From: Ruminococcus sp. AF31-8BH
GTDB lineage: Bacteria; Bacillota; Clostridia; Lachnospirales; Lachnospiraceae
DNA: 64,000 bases
Reading direction: 5' to 3'
Assembly (NCBI RefSeq): GCF_003460605.1
Contig: NZ_QTVN01000012.1
Location: 1-64,000 of the forward strand
Below the pieces are notes generated by a model, which was not told where the DNA came from, did not search any database, and saw nothing but the letters and a program-made list of their open reading frames with translations. Made by a program: the position numbers and the translations under genes. Of the stretch, positions 1 to 8,600 are shown piece after piece. Each line of letters starts with the position of its first letter. Within the stretch, counting starts at the first letter, position 1.

Positions 1-84
1 TCTCAATACTGCTTTTTCGTTTGCACCACCTTCGATTCTTTCCTTAACGATTTTGATAAACCCATTATACCCTTTCTGAATCAT
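1..84 (-). CDS. Partial ORF at window edge, unknown
   Basis: A 28-codon open frame begins at an ATG 22 bases beyond the tail-chaperone stop and runs off the left edge of the window. It starts MIQKGYNGF and is lysine- and glutamate-rich. It sits where a tape-measure or other tail gene would follow in an intact phage, but the visible part matches nothing I recognise. It could equally be non-phage sequence at the edge of the remnant. Confidence 0.3.
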   Translation of the reverse strand, partial: MIQKGYNGFIKIVKERIEGGANEKAVLR

Positions 85-106
85 CCTGTCACCACATTTC
101 ATCAGA

Positions 107-274
107 TCAGAACCTGTCAAAATCCTCCTGCGTGGCAACCTGTCTCCATCCCTTATACTCATCGTTCCTGCTCTCCACAAACATATCATTCACCATCCCG
201 ATAGTCAGCAGATCCAGATCCCGGATGGAAATTCCCAGCTGCACACACCGGAGAAGAAACAGGGGAGTTGTCAT
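107..274 (-). CDS. Phage tail assembly chaperone, second reading frame
   Basis: A 55-residue protein (starts MTTPLFLLRCVQLG, ends EDFDRF) resembles the downstream half of the G/GT tail assembly chaperone pair of siphophages of Firmicutes. In intact phages this frame is often joined to the upstream frame by a programmed shift, and the product helps load tail tube protein onto the tape measure. Its ATG overlaps the stop of the upstream gene as ATGA, so translation is coupled. It is intact in itself but stranded in a prophage remnant, so it is probably not functional in virion assembly. The family call comes from recall of similar sequences plus position after the major tail gene. Confidence 0.55.
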   Translation of the reverse strand: MTTPLFLLRCVQLGISIRDLDLLTIGMVNDMFVESRNDEYKGWRQVATQEDFDRF

Positions 275-906
275 TTCACGGTCTGTTGCATGAAGTTTTT
301 TTTAGCCTCCACATCCGTCCTGATGTTCATTCCCCACAGCTCGATCAGCTTCGGCAGAACCTGGTAAATACTGAATGTATTAAACTCATCCAGCCATTCC
401 TCCGGATTATCCGGAATAGACGGATCCGCAGCCGACAGATACACCGACTTGTACCAGTCTGCATAAACAGTTGCATCCGTAGTATTCCCAGTCTTCGCCT
501 TCACCTTTCCATCCGACAATGGTGTAGCCTTGATAGTCAGTGTTTCTGTCTGCACTTCCTTTTTCTCCTCGTTGGTCTTGCCCTCGATCTTCGGACGGGA
601 GGCCGAACAGTTATACATCACATGGCGGATATGGCGCACATCCCCGTCGAACTCAAAAAGCAGGGCAAACAGTGCCAGTTCTGCATCCGAGTTTTCAATC
701 AGAACGCCCTTGGCATCCAGCTTTTCTCTCAGCACATCCGTCCTGAAACTTTCCGGAATCAGTGCAAGCTCCAGATCCCCGTCATAGCCCATATTGTTGT
801 TGATCACATAATACGCAATACCATCCGCATAAAAATTTTCTGGCTCCCCGTTGGCATCCAGGGACAGTGACACGGATCCCGGAAGCGGCACCGGTGCTGC
901 ATAGGT
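271..906 (-). pseudogene. Phage major tail protein (phi13 type), 5' deleted, 3' apparently fused to tail chaperone
   Basis: The frame contains the phi13-family tail tube core (PGSVSLSLDANGEPENFYADG, then tracts such as LALIPESF and FEFDGDVRH), which packs as the tube of a long non-contractile tail. The usual N-terminal 30 or so residues are missing: reading upstream of the family core gives TYAAP and then a TGA at 907-909, with no good start codon. A GTG at 889-891 is the only nearby possible start and has no clear ribosome site. The last 55 residues (from about SAADPSIPDNPEEW to the end) do not look like the tail protein. They resemble the first frame of a tail assembly chaperone and lie directly before its second frame, suggesting an in-frame deletion fusion. 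A remnant, not a working gene. Confidence 0.6.
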
Positions 907-946
907 TCATACGAAGCCATTTAAACGTTATCTCATATGCCGGATT

Positions 947-1816
947 CTATTTTGCTTCCCGATAAGCATCACGAAGTCTCTCAATATCCACCGTATATCC
1001 AAGGGAAGGATTTACCTTGTACCAGTTTGCTTCATCTTCCCAGTCCTCATCATCCTTAAGACCATATACCATAGGATAAAAGGTTGGATCTACACGCCGT
1101 CCTTCCAGAATATCTACTGCTTTGGTATGCAGTTCAAACGCAATCGAATGCCTGTCATTTCCAGCAGTCGTAATAATAAAGTGCAATGGATTCTGCCGGG
1201 CATCTGAACTGTATTTTGTGAGTACGTCATATAACTGACGATTCGGCTGTGTATGAATTTCATCGAACACAAGTCCCGAAATCGAAAAACCATGCTTGCT
1301 TCCAACCTCTGCTGAAAGCACCTGATAAAAACCGGCATTTCCGTAATTGACAATTCGCTTGGTAGCTGACATCAGCTTGCTTCTCTTCATCAGTGCCGGT
1401 GACATCTCAACCATCTGTCTTGCAACATCAAAAACAATGGATGCCTGCTGCCGGTCCGCCGCTGCACCATAAACCTCCGCAGACGGTTCATTATCTGCAT
1501 AAAGTAAATAAAGAGCGATGGCAGCTGCCAGTTCACTCTTTCCAACCTTTTTACAGATTTCTACAAAAGCTGTACGGAATTGCCTGTTACCATCAGACTT
1601 GACGATCCCGAAGATATCTCTTATCAACTGCTCCTGCCAGGGCAGCAGCCAGAACCTCTTTCCAGCCCATTTGCCTTTTGTGTGGCATAAATTCTCAATA
1701 AAAGCAACTGCCCTGTCTGCCTTTGCCTTATCGTAATGAGAAGTCGGAAGCATAAACCTTGTCGGCTGATAATTTTTCAGCTTTGGACAGTCTTTTGGTC
1801 TTGTTTCACGCGCCAT
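947..1816 (-). pseudogene. Phage terminase large subunit, C-terminal half missing
   Basis: The 289 residues match the ATPase half of a Terminase_1 (YmfN-type) large subunit, the motor that pumps phage DNA into the prohead. A Walker-A-like KKVGKSEL lies near residue 90 and a Walker-B-like LVFDEIH near residue 185. Family members run to about 550 residues and end in an RNase H-like nuclease domain; here the frame stops at TAG right after REAK. The next recognisable sequence, 40 bases on, is the beheaded tail protein, so the nuclease domain, portal, protease and capsid genes have been lost in one deletion. It follows the small subunit by 34 bases. It cannot cut or package DNA. Confidence 0.8.
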
Positions 1817-1850
1817 CGCCCATCACACCTCCTTGATTTTTGCCGACTGT

Positions 1851-2330
1851 CTATCCAAACACACCACTATCCCCAAGTAATGCCTCCATCTCATCCTCTG
1901 TTTCTTTCGCTTTACCATTACCGGCAACAATCCTGCTACGCGAAGATGGCGTGAGCCCAAATTCTGACGCTGCCTGCAACATCAACTTCTGATTCGTGTT
2001 TGCAATTCCAACCCAAGGTGTCTGCTGCTGATATCCTTTATCAGTTTCAAATGTCGAGCCGCCAGAAGTAATATGCTCCTGAGCTTCCCTCCATCTTGCA
2101 TATGACTGACAATATGCAGCAAACGCCGCCATATCAACTTCAGTAAGAACACCCATCTGATTCATCAACTTCGCCAAGCGTTCCCATTCCTTCTTAGCTT
2201 CCGGCATTAACCAATCAGGACAGGCAGGCATTCCTTTTGCTGGGACTGGCTCTTTCGTATTCAATTTTCTCTTACCTGGATTACCTTCCAGCTTCTTCAC
2301 AGCTGTAGGCTTTGGCTTTCTTCCCGCCAT
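1851..2330 (-). CDS. Phage terminase small subunit (P27 family)
   Basis: A 159-residue protein beginning MAGRKPKPTAVKKLEGNPGK, the typical basic N-terminus of P27-family small terminases, which recognise phage DNA and recruit the large subunit. The start at 2330 is chosen over the upstream in-frame codon because AAAGGAGG sits just before it. The length is normal for the family and the frame is intact. It is the first gene of the minus-strand prophage block and lies directly upstream of the truncated large subunit. With its partner broken it has no packaging role. No promoter could be assigned with confidence. Confidence 0.8.
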   Translation of the reverse strand: MAGRKPKPTAVKKLEGNPGKRKLNTKEPVPAKGMPACPDWLMPEAKKEWERLAKLMNQMGVLTEVDMAAFAAYCQSYARWREAQEHITSGGSTFETDKGYQQQTPWVGIANTNQKLMLQAASEFGLTPSSRSRIVAGNGKAKETEDEMEALLGDSGVFG

Positions 2331-2453
2331 CGGAATTCCTCCTTTCTCAAGTTCCAATATTTTTTATTGTCAAAACCATTATTTCTACATATAATAATTA
2401 AGAACACGAAGCAAATATGAAGCAAATAGTGTTCCTCAAAAACTCGTTTTCTG

Positions 2454-2481
2454 TTGACTACGAGTATTTTTGTGGTACAAT
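2454..2481 (+). promoter_or_regulatory. Sigma-A promoter of the structured RNA
   Basis: TTGACT (2454-2459), a 16-base spacer and TACAAT (2476-2481), with transcription expected from about 2488. It points at the structured RNA and the nuclease gene and away from the terminase genes. Confidence 0.7.
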
Positions 2482-2487
2482 GAAGCT

Positions 2488-2663
2488 AGAGGATAGCGGC
2501 GTTGACCAGCTATCGTGGTGTTGAAGCAGTTGACTGTGTCGGCATGCAGCCGGTTGTGGAGCCTGACCTTGGGTTATGCGATAACCTCAAACCGAATAGG
2601 TTCTTCGGAACTGAATGAAAACGCTTTTTAAGGGCCTTGCATTGGCAGGGTCCTTTATTTTTT
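2488..2663 (+). ncRNA. Structured RNA ahead of a BECR-like nuclease gene, possible RNA antitoxin
   Basis: About 175 bases between a good promoter and an intrinsic terminator contain no convincing ORF but several hairpins: GATAGC/GCTATC (2492-2497 with 2509-2514), CGGC/GCCG (2540-2552), TTGGGTTAT closing with ATAACCTCAA around a GCG loop (2569-2590), CCGAA/TTCGG (2592-2608), and then the terminator. The terminator ends 20 bases before the start of a small putative nuclease. Promoter, structured RNA, leaky terminator, toxin gene is the layout of type III toxin-antitoxin loci (ToxIN, TenpIN, CptIN). I could not find clean tandem repeats of the kind those antitoxins carry, so the family stays open. 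An alternative is a cis-regulatory leader. Confidence 0.5.
2630..2663 (+). terminator. Intrinsic terminator between the RNA and the nuclease gene
   Basis: An 11-bp stem AAGGGCCTTGC / GCAGGGTCCTT (two wobble pairs) with an ATTG loop is followed by TTTATTTTTT. It lies between promoter and ORF, so the nuclease can only be made by read-through. Confidence 0.8.
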
Positions 2664-2682
2664 GCAAAGGACAAGGTATAAT

Positions 2683-3165
2683 ATGGATCTATTACAACAG
2701 TCTGCACAAGCCTGGAAAGAAATAACTGAATATAGATATTTGTTTACATATGGCTATAAGAAACAGCTGTATCCAATTAATCTTACCTTTTCTCTGGAAG
2801 ATTATCCGCATTTAGCTGGCTTCCAGTATATGAAAGATATCTCACTTCCAAATTATTCTTCTGCCAAAATTGCTGATAGAATTCTTGAGGGTAAAATACT
2901 ATTTGAAAAAGTTCAAAAAGCAGCCCAGTACGAAGAGATGATAAAACCTCGACTTGAAGCATTAATTCACTTGAAAGAATCCCTTGATAACAAATTTAAT
3001 TTATATTCATACATGCCACGCATGTATCCTTTCATCACAGGCATTAAAGCAGATTATTTAATATCCAGCCATTTTAGTGTTGATAATTTCATCTTTATCA
3101 TCAAGGCAAATGCGCAAGGTGAATTAAAATGTGATTTTCTTTGTTGCTCCATTTTTGAAATATGA
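2683..3165 (+). CDS. Putative BECR-fold (PBECR4-like) nuclease, toxin candidate
   Basis: A 160-residue protein beginning MDLLQQSAQAWKEIT. The order of features (an LLQ-SA--W N-terminus, a strand-rich stretch, then PHLAGFQYMKDI, ILEGKILFE and FNLYSYMP) recalls the PBECR4 group of barnase/EndoU/colicin/RelE-like nucleases seen in phages and mobile elements. The match is by recall only. The start at 2683 is chosen over the in-frame TTG at 2662, which lies inside the terminator T-tract; AAGGACAAGG sits just before the ATG. No promoter other than the one before the structured RNA is evident. The C-terminus may be truncated: a +1 frame from 3131 stays open to 3334. It could be an RNA-cleaving toxin restrained by the upstream RNA, or a decayed phage gene. 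Confidence 0.5.
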   Translation: MDLLQQSAQAWKEITEYRYLFTYGYKKQLYPINLTFSLEDYPHLAGFQYMKDISLPNYSSAKIADRILEGKILFEKVQKAAQYEEMIKPRLEALIHLKESLDNKFNLYSYMPRMYPFITGIKADYLISSHFSVDNFIFIIKANAQGELKCDFLCCSIFEI

Positions 3166-3583
3166 AACGGGATCTTTCCGAGTAGCAACATATAGCGGTA
3201 TATTCGCATTTCGCTTCCGGAAAACAAAAAAATCCGGTGACGCATGGATACAATTCCACACATCACCGGACGATTTCTATCCTCATAAATTTTCTCATGA
3301 GCAATCTCCAATGTGTACTTTTCTACATAAATAATATCATGTACAAGGCTTCCCATTTGATAATTTTTGTCTCATTTTTTACACATTTCAAATGGTCTAA
3401 ACTCAACTTTTCCCCTTTATCAAACAGCCGAAAAATCCAGTAAAATCAAGCGTTTCAAGCACTTCATCAAATCATTGCCAGTATATTGCCGTGTAGGTAT
3501 ATCTCCTTTAGGTGGATTGGTTGATAGTTTCTCGACAACTCTATTTTACCATAAACCTTGAGGAAATATTTTATTTTTAACAA
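3166..3583 (+). other. Non-coding or decayed stretch after the nuclease gene
   Basis: No gene with a ribosome site or recognisable family is seen on either strand. The only notable content is the +1 frame open from 3131 to 3334 (starts VIFFVAPFLKYE), which could be the displaced C-terminus of the nuclease. The rest is AT-rich and without clear repeats. Confidence 0.4.
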
Positions 3584-3608
3584 GAAAAAATGCCGTATTT
3601 ATGCGGCT
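3584..3608 (-). terminator. Intrinsic terminator
   Basis: On the minus strand GCCG / CGGC (3592-3607) is followed by ATTTTTTC. A second perfect hairpin, GGCGTTT/AAACGCC, lies at 3612-3628. Together they close the surface-protein remnant. Confidence 0.55.
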
Positions 3609-3627
3609 TTTGGCGTTTCGCAAACGC

Positions 3628-4076
3628 CTATCCTGCATAGACTGCAAGGAGCTCAGCTGCGTCCTGTACCTCTTCCTGGGAAAGACCTTCCAGATCTACC
3701 CCGCAGTCTGCAAAGGCCTCTGTATAATAGAGTTCCCCGTCTTCCACTTCTGCTACCTGATACAGGGTCATTTCCACATCTGGTTCCGAAAGCTACAGGA
3801 AAACTTTTTCTTTTTCCTTTTTCTGATTCCTGCTGCCAGAAGACCAATCACCAGGATAAGCACAAGGACTGCTGCCCCTGCATATGAAAGGGTCAGGTCT
3901 TTTGCCTCTTCTTTTTCCCGTGTTTTTACGGAAATGGTTTCCGGGTTCTCCGGCTCATAAGCAGTTCTTTCACCCCGCACCAGAAGCCTGTGGGAATCCC
4001 GGTGTGCCTGGACAACACGCAGTGGGTGGATCTGCCGCCTGGGGATTTCCTGCTTCGATTTGTGTTTTTGAGACAA
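3628..4076 (-). pseudogene. Fragments of surface-protein genes
   Basis: Two broken pieces lie in different frames. The 5' piece (4076 to about 3790) ends with a single membrane helix (AGAAVLVLILVIGLLAAGI) and RKRKKKK, like the C-terminal anchor of an exported protein. The 3' piece (3792 to 3628) reads LSEPDVEMTLYQVAEVEDG and ends ELLAVYAG, resembling the start of a Cna/SpaA-type surface domain common in Lachnospiraceae. A stop at 3793-3795 separates them and no start or ribosome site is evident for either. The normal order (domain, then anchor) is reversed, so this looks like rearranged debris next to the prophage remnant. Confidence 0.45.
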
Positions 4077-4110
4077 AAAAATCTCCAGATATGCGCATCT
4101 GGAGATTTTT
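4074..4110 (-). terminator. Terminator of pyrG-gltB-gltD
   Basis: ATCTCCAGAT / ATCTGGAGAT with a 6-base loop, followed on the minus strand by seven T. It lies 15 bases after the gltD stop; the hairpin is symmetrical enough to work in both directions. Confidence 0.85.
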
Positions 4111-4124
4111 GGTATCTATGTTTT

Positions 4125-5609
4125 TTACAGATAAGAGTAACCCATTAAGGATTCGTCCACTGCCTTAGCAGCTTCTCTTCCTTCGCGGATGGCCCATACG
4201 ACAAGAGACTGGCCTCTGTGCATGTCGCCGGCTGTGAAAACTCTCGGAACGCTGGTTTCGTAAGCTTCCAGCTTTGTCTCCACGTTGGTGCGAGGGGTTG
4301 TGGCTACCTTGAAGGCATCGGTGACGTATTTCTGACTTCCAAGGAATCCGGCTGCGATCAGTACCAGGTCAGCCGGGATCACTTCTTCAGTGCCCTCTAC
4401 GGGAACCATCATCATACGACCGGATTTCGGATCCTTCTCGCCTTTTAACTTCACGATCTTGGCCTGGCACACGTTTCCGTTTTTATCCTTGATAAACTCG
4501 GTGACTGTGGTCTGGTAAACGCGGGGATCGTGTCCGAATACGGCGATAGCCTCCTCCTGGCCGTAATCGGTTTTCAGAACCTTCGGCCACTCCGGCCACG
4601 GGTTGGAGGCTGCACGCTCTACTGGAGGCATTGGCATCATTTCCAGCTGGGTTACAGATTTGGCACCCAGACGGACGGAGGTTCCCACACAGTCGTTTCC
4701 GGTATCACCGCCGCCGATCACCAGCACATGCTTGCCCTTTGCATCCTCGTAAGGTGCTTTGGTAAAGTCGCTGTCCAGTAAGGTTTTGGTTACTTTTTTC
4801 AGGAAGTCTACTGCGAAATAGATTCCCTTGGCATCTCTTCCCGGTACCTTGATGTCACGGGGATTGGAGGCTCCGCAGCAAAGAATCACGCGGTCAAATT
4901 TTTTCAGAAGCTCTTCTGCCGTGATGTCAACGCCTACATTTGTATTGGTCACAAATTTCACGCCCTCTTCTTCCATCAGCTTCAGTCTTCTGTCGATGAC
5001 AGATTTCTCCAGCTTCATGTTGGGGATGCCGTAGCGAAGCAGGCCGCCGATGCGGTCGCTTCTCTCAAATACGGTGACGCTGTGGCCTCTTCGGTTCAGC
5101 TGCTGTGCGGCTGCAAGTCCGGATGGGCCGCTTCCTACTACTGCAATGGTCTTGCCTGTGCGGACAGCCGGAGGCTGTGGTTTTACCCATCCTTCTGCAT
5201 AGGCAGTTTCAATGATGGCTCGCTCGTTTTCCTTGGTGGAAACCGGGTCTCCGTTTAAGTTGCAGGTACATGCTGCCTCGCAAAGGGCAGGGCAGACACG
5301 GGAGGTAAATTCCGGGAAGCTGTGTGTTTTGTTCAGGCGAAGGAATGCCTGCTTCCAGTTTCCGGTAAATACCAGGTCGTTTGTCTCCGGTACCAGGTTG
5401 TGAAGAGGACAGCCGGAAGCCATGCCTCCGATCATCATTCCTGCCTGGCAGAAGGGAACGCCGCATGCCATGCAGCGTGCTCCCTGAAGCTTCTGTTTTT
5501 CTTTATTTAAAGGGGTACGGAACTCCTTGAAATTGGCAATTCGCACCTTAGGCGGCAGAACCTTTGCCACCTCTCTGTTATATTCTAAAAATCCAGTCGG
5601 TTTTCCCAC
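4125..5609 (-). CDS. gltD: Glutamate synthase small subunit (NADPH)
   Basis: The beta subunit of glutamate synthase oxidises NADPH and passes electrons through FAD and iron-sulfur clusters to the large subunit, which makes two glutamates from glutamine and 2-oxoglutarate. At 494 residues it is the usual length. Cluster cysteines are visible as C46, C49, C54 and C67, with a second set at C106, C110, C114 and C116. The FAD site is VVGSGPSGLAAA (158-169) and the NADPH site is VIGGGDTGND near residue 300. Translation starts at GTG 5609, preceded by AAGGAGG. It lies 14 bases after gltB and is the last gene of the pyrG-gltB-gltD operon. Cytoplasmic. Confidence 0.95.
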   Translation of the reverse strand: MGKPTGFLEYNREVAKVLPPKVRIANFKEFRTPLNKEKQKLQGARCMACGVPFCQAGMMIGGMASGCPLHNLVPETNDLVFTGNWKQAFLRLNKTHSFPEFTSRVCPALCEAACTCNLNGDPVSTKENERAIIETAYAEGWVKPQPPAVRTGKTIAVVGSGPSGLAAAQQLNRRGHSVTVFERSDRIGGLLRYGIPNMKLEKSVIDRRLKLMEEEGVKFVTNTNVGVDITAEELLKKFDRVILCCGASNPRDIKVPGRDAKGIYFAVDFLKKVTKTLLDSDFTKAPYEDAKGKHVLVIGGGDTGNDCVGTSVRLGAKSVTQLEMMPMPPVERAASNPWPEWPKVLKTDYGQEEAIAVFGHDPRVYQTTVTEFIKDKNGNVCQAKIVKLKGEKDPKSGRMMMVPVEGTEEVIPADLVLIAAGFLGSQKYVTDAFKVATTPRTNVETKLEAYETSVPRVFTAGDMHRGQSLVVWAIREGREAAKAVDESLMGYSYL

Positions 5610-5623
5610 GATCCTTCGCCTCC

Positions 5624-8600
5624 TTAATGCTTAACTCCTATGCTTTCGTAGAATGCTTCCATCTGTGCCTGTTCACTGTTCAGACCCTTTTCCTCAAGCT
5701 TTGCGCTTAAGGTGATCATCTTCTTGTACTCATTTGGAATGAGCTTTTTGAAGTGAGGCAGGTACTCGTCGAACTGATCCAGAACTTTCTTTCCAAGGGC
5801 TGAGCCTGTTGCGGCTACATGAGCTTCAATCAGATCCCGAAGCTCTTTTTCGTCATATTTATTATCCACCTTTTCAATAGAAATCATGGATTTATTCAGA
5901 TTTCTGTAAAGAACATTCTCCACATCCAGAACGTAAGCAATACCGCCGCTCATACCTGCTGCAAAGTTTTTGCCCGTTCTTCCAAGAACAACCACACGGC
6001 CGCCTGTCATATACTCACAGCCATGCTCGCCGACACCTTCTACAACTGCATTTGCACCGGAGTTACGTACTGCAAAGCGCTCGCCTGCCATACCATTGAT
6101 AAAGGCAGTTCCGCTGGTGGCTCCATAAAGGGCAACATTTCCTACAATAATGTTATCTTCTGCTTTGTAGCCTGCATTTTCCGGAGTTTTCAGAATCAGC
6201 TTACCGCCGGAAAGACCTTTTCCAAAATAATCATTGCAGTCACCGGTAAGCTTCAGGGTAAGTCCCTTGGGGATAAATGCACCAAAGCTCTGTCCGCCTG
6301 CTCCTGTGCAGTCGATTTCTACAGTGTCTTCCGGAAGTCCCTTTTTGTGGTTTCTGGTGATCTCAGCACCAAGGATGGTTCCAAATGCACGGTCTGTGTT
6401 TTTAACAGCCACAGAGAGCTGTGTTTTTTCACCATTTCGGATTGCACTGCTGCATTTTTTGAGCAGGATCCTTTCATCCAGTGTTTTTTCCAGCTCGAAG
6501 TTGTACTGTGATTTCGGGTCAAAGGTTACCATATTGCCTTCTCCTGCAAATGGATTGTTCAGGATGGCACTAAGATCAACCTTTCCCTTGTGTGGCTCGT
6601 CCACGGCATCTGTTGAAACAAGAAGATCGGTGCGTCCTACCATTTCCTTCAGGCTGCGAACACCAAGCTTTGCCATATATTCACGAAGCTCCTGTGCAAT
6701 AAAGCGCATGAAGTTTTCTACGTATTCCGGTTTGCCCTTGAAGCGTTTTCTAAGCTCCGGGTTCTGGGTGGCAACACCAACCGGGCAGGTATCCAGGTTG
6801 CACACTCTCATCATCACGCAGCCCATAGTTACAAGGGGAGCGGTTGCAAAGCCAAATTCCTCTGCACCAAGAAGTGCGGCAATGGCAACATCACGGCCGC
6901 TCATCAGCTTGCCGTCTGTCTCAATGCGGACACGGTTTCGAAGTCCGTTCATAAGAAGGGTCTGATGTGTTTCCGCAAGTCCAAGCTCCCAGGGAAGTCC
7001 TGCATTGTGGATGGAGCTTCTTGGAGCAGCTCCTGTACCTCCGTCATAGCCGGAAATCAGGATAACCTGTGCGCCGGCCTTTGCAACACCTGCTGCTACA
7101 GTGCCCACACCAGCCTCAGAAACCAGTTTTACGGAAATATCTGCATATTTGTTTGCATTTTTCAGGTCATAGATCAGCTCTGCCAGATCCTCAATGGAAT
7201 AAATGTCATGATGTGGCGGCGGGGAGATCAGGCTGACACCAGGAGTTGAATGACGGGTTTTTGCAACCCACGGGTAAACCTTCTTTGCCGGAAGGTGTCC
7301 GCCTTCACCTGGCTTTGCTCCCTGTGCCATTTTGATCTGGATTTCTTTTGCAGATACCAGATAGCGGCTGGTAACGCCAAAACGTCCGCTGGCTACCTGC
7401 TTGATGGCTGAGCATCTGTCATCCATGCTTCCTGCTGAATCCAGTCTTTCCTCACTTTCACCGCCTTCTCCTGTGTTTGATTTTCCGTGAAGATGATTCA
7501 TGGCAATGGCAAGAGTTTCATGAGCCTCCTGGGAAATAGAGCCATAGGACATAGCACCGGTCTTAAAGTGCTTTACTATCTCATCTACACTTTCCACTTC
7601 TTCGATCGGCACCGGGTTCTTTGCATATTTAAAGTCCATCAAAGCACGAAGGTTGCCGTGATTTTCCTTATCGACAAGATCGGTGTACTGCTTGAACATC
7701 TCATAGCTTCCGGTTCTTGTGGACTGCTGAAGAAGATGGATGGTTGCCGGGTTGTAACGGTGCTCCTCACCCTGGCTTCTCATTTTGTGAGCACCTACGC
7801 TGTCTAAGGTCAGGTCTGTGGTAAGTCCAAGAGGATCAAATGCCTCAGAATGAAGCTTTTCTACATTATCCTCAATATCCTCCAGTGTAATACCGCCTAC
7901 GCGGCTTACCGTTCCGGTGAAGTATTTGTCAATTACGTCCTGGGATACACCGATTGCCTCAAAAATCTGGGAGCCCTGGTAAGACTGAATCGTGGAAATA
8001 CCCATCTTGGAGGCAATTTTTACAATGCCGCTGATCACAGCGTGATTGTAGTCTTCCACTGCAGCATAGTAATCCTTGTCCAGCATATGTGTGTCAATAA
8101 GCTCATGGATAGTCTCAAGTGCCAGATAAGGGTTCACTGCACTTGCGCCATAGCCAAGAAGTGTTGCGAAGTGATGAACCTCTCTTGGCTCGCCGGATTC
8201 CAGAATAATTGCAAGGGAAGTGCTCTTTTTGTTTTTTACAAGGTGCTGATGTACTGCGGAAACAGCAAGCAGTGACGGGATTGGCATGTGGTTTTCGTCC
8301 ACTCCTCTGTCAGAAAGCACCAGAATGTTAGCACCGTCTCTGTAGGCTTTATCAACCTCCACAAACAGGCGGTCAATGGCACGCTCCAGCTTTGTGCTCT
8401 TATAATATAAGGTAGAAACTACTGCAACCTTAAAGCCCTCGTGATGCATTTCCTTAATCTTGAGCATATCCGTATTGGTAAGAATCGGGTTATTGATCTT
8501 CAGTACCTTGCAGTTCTCCGGAATCTGCTCCAGAAGGTTTCCGTCTTTTCCAACGTAAACGCTGGTGCTGGTTACGATTTCCTCACGGATGGCATCGATA

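Noticed and set aside
268..870. Plus-strand ORF of 200 codons
   Set aside because: Antisense to the tail-protein remnant, no ribosome site, low-complexity composition; a shadow frame.
2488..2629. Classic type III antitoxin tandem repeats
   Set aside because: I looked for 35-48 base repeats as in ToxI or CptI and found only short similar pieces (GGCGTTGA and GGTGTTGA), too weak to call.
3054..3356. Minus-strand ORF of 100 codons overlapping the nuclease gene
   Set aside because: No ribosome site and no recognisable family; overlaps a better-supported plus-strand gene.
3558..3960. Plus-strand ORFs across the surface-protein remnant
   Set aside because: They are antisense to the minus-strand anchor and domain pieces, which show family-like sequence; no start signals.
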